DNA of 64,000 nt from Rallus limicola (Eukaryota; Chordata; Aves; Gruiformes; Rallidae). A program made the translations under genes and the position numbers. Shown here one piece after another: positions 58,458-64,000 of the stretch (position 1 is its first letter; the number at the start of each line of letters is the position of its first letter). The stretch lies in contig JAKCOZ010000085.1 in assembly GCA_022605955.1 (NCBI GenBank), forward strand, positions 1,240,001-1,304,000. Reading direction: 5' to 3'. The notes beneath the pieces were generated by a model. The model was given only the letters and a program-made list of their open reading frames with translations. It ran no database searches and had not been told where the DNA came from.

Positions 58458-61400
58458 CTGCTGTAGAGGGTGGAGCGGGAGATGATGGAGATGTTAATGG
58501 GGAACTTGCCCCAGAGCCTAAAATAAAACAACAGTGTAGTAACTAAAGCTGTACATTGAAATTCAACACAGTCAGACAGGACCGATTGTTGGAAACAGGC
58601 CAACTTTATTGACCGATTATTATCCAACCCTGCTTCCACTGAAAGCTTGGGAAAGATTCCCACTCATAGGAACAGTGTCATTCAGAGCCGATCTGAACAG
58701 AGAGGCTTCACAGCACACAGGATCAGAGGAGGTCCAAACATATAAGCAGCTCACTCAACAGTACTCCGCAATGGGAAACACTTCCTTTCTCTTGCTTAGG
58801 CTGATGGATTTCAGTGTCCAAATTCTGTTCTCCTTAAGGGTTGTGCCACTGCATTGGTGGCACCCCATTTCTCCTAAGAGATGATTTCCAGTCAGAAATT
58901 GTACACCACAAGTTACTCTGTTATCTGACTATTCCACATCAGGCTGCTTTCGGACACCTTTGAGCCAAGCAGTTAACTCTGTTAAACTGTTTGGTAGTAC
59001 CTACCATTCCTTTTCATTAAACATAGACCTGCCAAAAGCTCTGCTGTTTTAGAATTTGCCACTGAAGCAGCAATTAAACAGATCATTTTCTCATTCATCT
59101 TAACCCTTGACAAACGACACGGATGACAACACAGTTTCTCCCTGAAGGCTGCATTATGAAATGGCCCAAGCAGTGGATGTTGTTGCTATTCCCTCAACTG
59201 TCAGACAGACTGAAGAAACCTTTTTTTTTCTTTTTAAAGGAATGGGGCACAGAATAGAGGACACATTGTTTTGCATTAGGCAGCTGAAAATTTAACACTG
59301 ACAATATTTTTTAGCCCTTGATGTATCTGTTTATTAAATACCCAGAACAGTGGTATCAGGCTTTTATTGTGTAAACTGATGGTGACCTCGGATCTCTTAA
59401 GACAGAAAATGACAGCAACAACAACATTGACATAGCTGTGTAGAAGCAAGCTCTTCTCTCTGTAGTTACCCGAGTTATTGGAGTTGCTGTACTTGGCTGA
59501 GTGTTCTTCCCCACTTTCACAGGCAGAGCGTTTTGACTTCTTTAAACAAAGCAGAAGAAACAGAAGGTGGGGGTGAATAAATGCTTCCTGTGACGTGACC
59601 CGATCTGACACACACAGCTCTAACAGCCATCCCCAGTGTCACGCAAGGTTCCTCAGTGCCAAACATCACACTCCCCACCCAAAGCATTTGCTGCGGTGAT
59701 GACAACAGCACCAGGCTGTTTGCTCTCACATGTCTCCAGGCAAGTGAGCAGAGCAGCTCCAGTGCCCTCTGACCACAGAGGAAGGACAGAAAACCGACCC
59801 GCCAAACAGGCGGAGAAGGGCAGGCAGCATGCTGCAGAGCAGACTCAGAAAGGCTCCAACAGCCTCACGGGGCAGCTGGAAGTCACACAGGCTCTGTCAT
59901 CAATGTATGAGGTGCTAACTGAGCCTGTTTTCATACAGCAACCTCAAACAAGTTAAACATACACCTAAGTCAGCTACCATTGGCACTTGAACTTATTCCC
60001 AAGTGTACTGCCTATCTACAGGAGCAAAAGCAGTCAGGAAATACAGAAAAATGCAGGACAGAATAGAGCAGTGTACCTGTGGTTGCACATGCTACACATT
60101 CAAAATAGGTACACTTCACTTTCTGTGTGAGAAACCTCTTTAAAGATTGCTTACCTCTCGTGCTAAGATCTTCCTTTTCTTTTTTCCTTCTTCTGAGCCG
60201 TGATGAGATTGAGCTCTTGTCAGCCTTCTGTGCTGGTGAATCTTCAAAACAAAGGGAAAACCAGAAAAAAATCTTAAATGTTAATCTTAATCTTAAATGT
60301 TCTCAGACAAGACGTGTTTGGAGTGTAGTAAAACACCTGTAGTCACTGTACATGTTTAGGTTATTTCATTTTTAGTTTTTGCCTTCACTGTTGTTGAAGG
60401 AGGATGAAGCTTCATCCTGCAGTTAAAATGATCCTTTAACTCAGGAGCCTTTGCCCGTGAAGTTGCACCACTGAAGCCAGTGAAATGCCATACAGTCAAG
60501 AGCTTTCTACAACTCCTCATGCTGCATTTCTGGAGAAGCAAATCTGTTGATGAAAACCTTTAATACCCAAAGTCACTCTGAGTGAGTAGAAACTCACTTT
60601 CCCCAAATAAAAGTGGTAAAAGGAAACACAATGTCCACAGGAAATACAGGAGAGAAATGCAGACATTACCAATTTCTGTGCTTCTGTTAATCGTTTTTCT
60701 ATGCATTCCTTGGAGGTTTTCAATGCCTCTTTTAGCTTGGTAGGAATCTAATACAGAACAGAGAAAAAAAATCTTAGCACAAAACATGATAAAGGAAAAC
60801 ATCACTTCTCAGAACTCACCATGCATCTGATCATGCTGCCCATCTAGAACCCCAAGTTCTGACACTATTCCCTTAGTGAAAGAAAAAAAAAGAAGACTCT
60901 AGGTGCATGTTTTCCACTCCAAACCTAGCTAGGTGTGGCCTAGGAATAACACTTGAACACTCGGGGGTCACACTGCACCTGATTTCCAAGGGGTGACAGG
61001 ACATCCATGGGTACAATTCACTAATGGAATCCAAACCCTGACGGCCATCACCACAAAGTCAAATAGAGACTTTGTTTATATAAGTGCTAGGCTTAGCCAC
61101 AGCCTAGCACTTCCACAAGCATCAGCAAAGCAATGTTCAACTCTACCTTGAACTGTGGTTTCTCTGAACTCGTTAGCAGGACGTCACTGAATAATCTGTG
61201 AGTGGATTAAAAGAAAAAAAAAAAGGAATGTTATTCCCAAGAGACAGGAAGAACCACAGCAAGAATACTACTGGTACTGTTTGCTCATTCTCCTTTTCCT
61301 CCTCTGTCCTCATCCCTAGGCCATCACTTGTTTCTTCTCCCCACATGTTTTAATGTACTACTGTTTATTTTCCAAGCGCTGCTGTAAAACTGGCAACATC

Positions 61401-63934
61401 CAACCCTCAGAACGTGGCCACCTCCAATGGCAAAGTTCACAAGACTGGGTTAAGTATTCTGAAAGCTCATAGAATAGATGAAGTTACCAAAGGAAGAGGA
61501 CAGCCTTTTCCTTAGAAGTATATGAGTTCTTTAATGACAAAATATTACCAGGGACTTCATTTTAAACTCTCTTAGCATAATTGCTGTTTTAAGATTAACA
61601 AAAACCACCTGAAAGCTCAATGCCTTAACTGAACATTTGGAAGTATCTGCATTCTTGCCTGTGCTCCAGCAAAGGCAACTGCAGCAAATATTCTCATATT
61701 TTTGCTCTGCCTTCTATGGTGGTAGCAGCAGCATCAATGATAAATCCTTTTCCATCCAGAAGAAAGACACTAGAGGGCAATGGTAGTCTGAAAATAAGCT
61801 GGTTACTCTATTTCAAGATACTTTGTTCTGGAGAACATACTAGAAAACTGCCCCAGAAAGCAATCTCCAGGCTGGCTCTGAGATTAACACTTTAGAGAAT
61901 TTTTTTGTTGCTGGTCACTGTGGAAAATTATCACAAGCCTGTACTAGAGACAACAAATCCAAGTCTAGAATCAAGCCAGTAAGAATAACATTCCATGAGA
62001 AATTCAGATATAAATCAAATTTCAAAAGACTTGTACAAAACCCCATAAATGCTGACCCTGGTTTACACAACAGGTCAAACCTGACCCCTTCTGATTGCAC
62101 GTCCTTGCAAAATTAAGTAAACTCATAGTTTATATGGTGACAATGTGTCATAAATAGAGCTTAGTAAGTATTTAAATGACATTAAAGGCATTGCACATCC
62201 ATGTAGAACAGTTTTGAAGAGCATTGGTGTGAAGGGAATGGAGTATAACATCCCACACATCAGATACAACTGGGCAGGAACTGTGTGTTCAACACTTTTC
62301 AACACCTGTATATTCCTGTGTTCACCTCCTTTAAGAGCAGAGGAAGGGAGGAGCAGAGGAACTGAAGGCTGAGACAAGCCGGCAGTGTCTCTCCCAACCA
62401 GGAAACATGAACCTTGGAGGATGCTCTAACCACGCTGCACTCTGTACTCTGAGATCAGACCCAGATTTAGGTATGGGGAATCTGTCATTTCTAAGGTCGT
62501 GACTCTGTCCCCTCAGATTAAGAAAAATAAACGACCACACACCCCAGGAGCTGTGGTTCTATGCTCAGCATGCTGGTGACAGGGCACAGCACAGTGACAG
62601 CAGACAATTTCCCTGGTCACACTGCCTCCTAATCACAAGAAGGGCGTCACTGCAGATGGGCCCGATCTCCAGCTCAGTCATGTGCTGACACTGCTCCCTT
62701 TCTGCATCCCAGTCTTGCCCCACACCTCCCTGTAATTCTTCCCTGCATCACAGCCGGTAAAGAAATGTATCCTGTCTGCGCTTCAGAGAATGCCTAAGCC
62801 AGCCCTGCAAGAAACCAGCCAGAACTTCTACACAACACTTCATACACAGACCCATCTAATGTCACTGCAGGGCAAAACAAGACATCTCATTTACTAGTCA
62901 TAAGTAAACTGAGAGCAAAATCTACTGAAGTAGGTCTGAAGGGAACATGCAAAAAGACTCCTTACTCTAAATGCTTTAAAACAATCTGTATATGACCTTT
63001 ATCATGCTTGCACTACTTTACTAGCAGGATCAATTTAAACCATAGCCCCATGCCAAATAAAATGCATTCATAACAACTCCAGCACAGCAAGGCACAAAGA
63101 AGTGTTAAAATAATCTATCATAGTCACAAGGGATGGGTTCTAGATAGCCTGTGAATTTTAAAGCTTCGCTTGGGATACACTACACGTCCCAGAGAACGAG
63201 GAGCAAATCTTTTCATAAAGAACAAGAGCAAAAAGGTTCTTCCTCCTAACATCATTAAAAACACGGGGGTGAGTATCAAACAAGTAAAACAAGACTTAGG
63301 GCATCTGTAAGAGCCGTCAAACAGTTGGCATGCCATTCTTCATAGCTTCACAGGTCAGAATGGATTCCAACACAGACACTACCAAAGAAAGAATAAGAAC
63401 ACATTTTTGCACCGCAGGATAGCAAACACATTAGAATGAATGTCTGGCACTGCTGTGTGGTGTTCCCCTAAGTACTGCATTAACTAAGCAGTGATGAAGC
63501 TCTGTGGCATGTGGTTCTTATTATAATGTTACTATTACACATACAAACTTTTCAAGAATGTTAGACATGAGGCAAGGGAATCCAGATATAGAATTACTTA
63601 CTACAGTCTGCTTTATCACTCAGCTTACAAAGTTTTATTTATATGCTACATATATCTCAGGAAGAACACGTTTTCTATTTTTACCAACTACTAACTCATT
63701 CTTTCCAGTTAGAGGCTGCAAAGATCTTAGGCTGGTATCTCACAGCACTTCAACTTGGGCAAGAGGTGAGAGTACACAGGAAGCTGGGACCAACATTTCC
63801 TCAGTCACATACTAACCAACACACACTGACGGTGCAGGAGGCAAGTTGTCTACTGGAATAGTACCCGGGGGTCTTCCGTATGTCATTGCATACACTAAGT
63901 GTCCAGCGCAACGCACATCAACACCTTCTAAAGT
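58458..63934 (-). pseudogene. PXK: PXK copy (PX-domain kinase-like protein, MONaKA), decayed
   Basis: PXK is a PX-domain pseudokinase of endosomes that binds Na,K-ATPase beta subunits. Seven exons of its kinase C-lobe and tail, in order and in phase: 63817-63934 (AMTYGRPPG, VDNLPPAPS), 63300-63378 (VLESILTCEAMKNGMPT), 61147-61195 (LFSDVLLTSSEKPQFK), 60670-60747 (IPTKLKEAL, KECIEKRL), 60155-60241 (IHQHRRLTRAQSHHGSEE), 59470-59539 (KKSKRSA, EEHSAKYSNSNNS) and 58458-58517 (SGASSPLTSPSSP). Two lesions in one exon: TGA at 63317-63319, where the known protein has serine (ISRLLQM), and a donor reading CTAAGT instead of GTAAGT (63299). The conserved tail is nearly unchanged while kinase-lobe residues differ (VRCAGHLVYAM against, from memory, VYCFGHLLYEM). 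The 5' part runs off the window and no last exon was found. Confidence 0.9.
61196..63299. other. PXK-copy intron
   Basis: About 2.1 kb between two PXK exons, AT-rich, with no further exon or repeat recognised. Confidence 0.6.
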
Positions 63935-64000
63935 CTGCAGAGAAACCACAAGGGTGGGCTTGAATTTGAAAACAGACAAGAGAAAGCACGAAGACAGTTC

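Overview
This is vertebrate DNA, and specifically bird DNA. It has spliced genes with GT-AG introns, chicken-repeat-1 (CR1) retrotransposon tails, a common avian ERV LTR family, a maestro heat-like repeat (MROH) array of the kind expanded in birds, and very G-rich minisatellites like those of microchromosomes. There are no bacterial operons. Most genes lie on the minus strand, and exons here were placed from splice sites and phase by eye.

Layout. (1) 1-14.4 kb: AT-rich, with one NAALADL2 exon (4116-4269) in long intron sequence. (2) 14.4-17.1 kb: GC-rich to mixed DNA with no recognised gene. (3) 17.1-39.1 kb: a GC-rich, rearranged, tandemly duplicated block. It holds two copies of a plus-strand unit encoding a HIF-alpha-like LxxLAP degron (about 17.7-18.0 and 38.3-38.5 kb); two copies of a minus-strand TMEM145-like plus FXYD-like unit (21.0-22.3 and 33.6-34.3 kb), whose TMEM145 parts are both disabled; one long MROH gene (22.6-33.0 kb) in which an exon triplet is duplicated; and a truncated second MROH copy (18.8-20.5 kb). 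A solo LTR (18070-18591) sits in one HIF-like unit and is missing from the other. A cell-cycle type promoter, a perfect 21-bp hairpin and the start of an unrecognised plus-strand gene lie at 34.9-36.8 kb. (4) 39.2-50.6 kb: AT-rich DNA with nine exons of a decayed TDRD1 copy (piRNA-pathway Tudor protein), interrupted by GC-rich DNA, a CR1 and LTRs. (5) 55.4-57.4 kb: a 5' ERV fragment (LTR, tRNA-Ser-type primer site, broken gag). (6) 58.4-63.9 kb: seven exons of a decayed PXK copy.

Synthesis. From memory, NAALADL2, TDRD1 and PXK lie on different chromosomes in chicken and human, whereas TMEM145, FXYD and HIF3A genes share human 19q13. PXK and TDRD1 have kept their intron structure but carry nonsense codons and mutated splice donors, so they are segmental copies, not retrocopies. 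A chromosome that collects decaying copies from elsewhere (a germline-restricted chromosome, a W chromosome or a late-assembled microchromosome) would explain this, but the window cannot prove it. The strongest leads are the MROH gene with two interchangeable but phase-incompatible exon triplets, the disabled TDRD1 and PXK copies, and the duplicated HIF-like degron.
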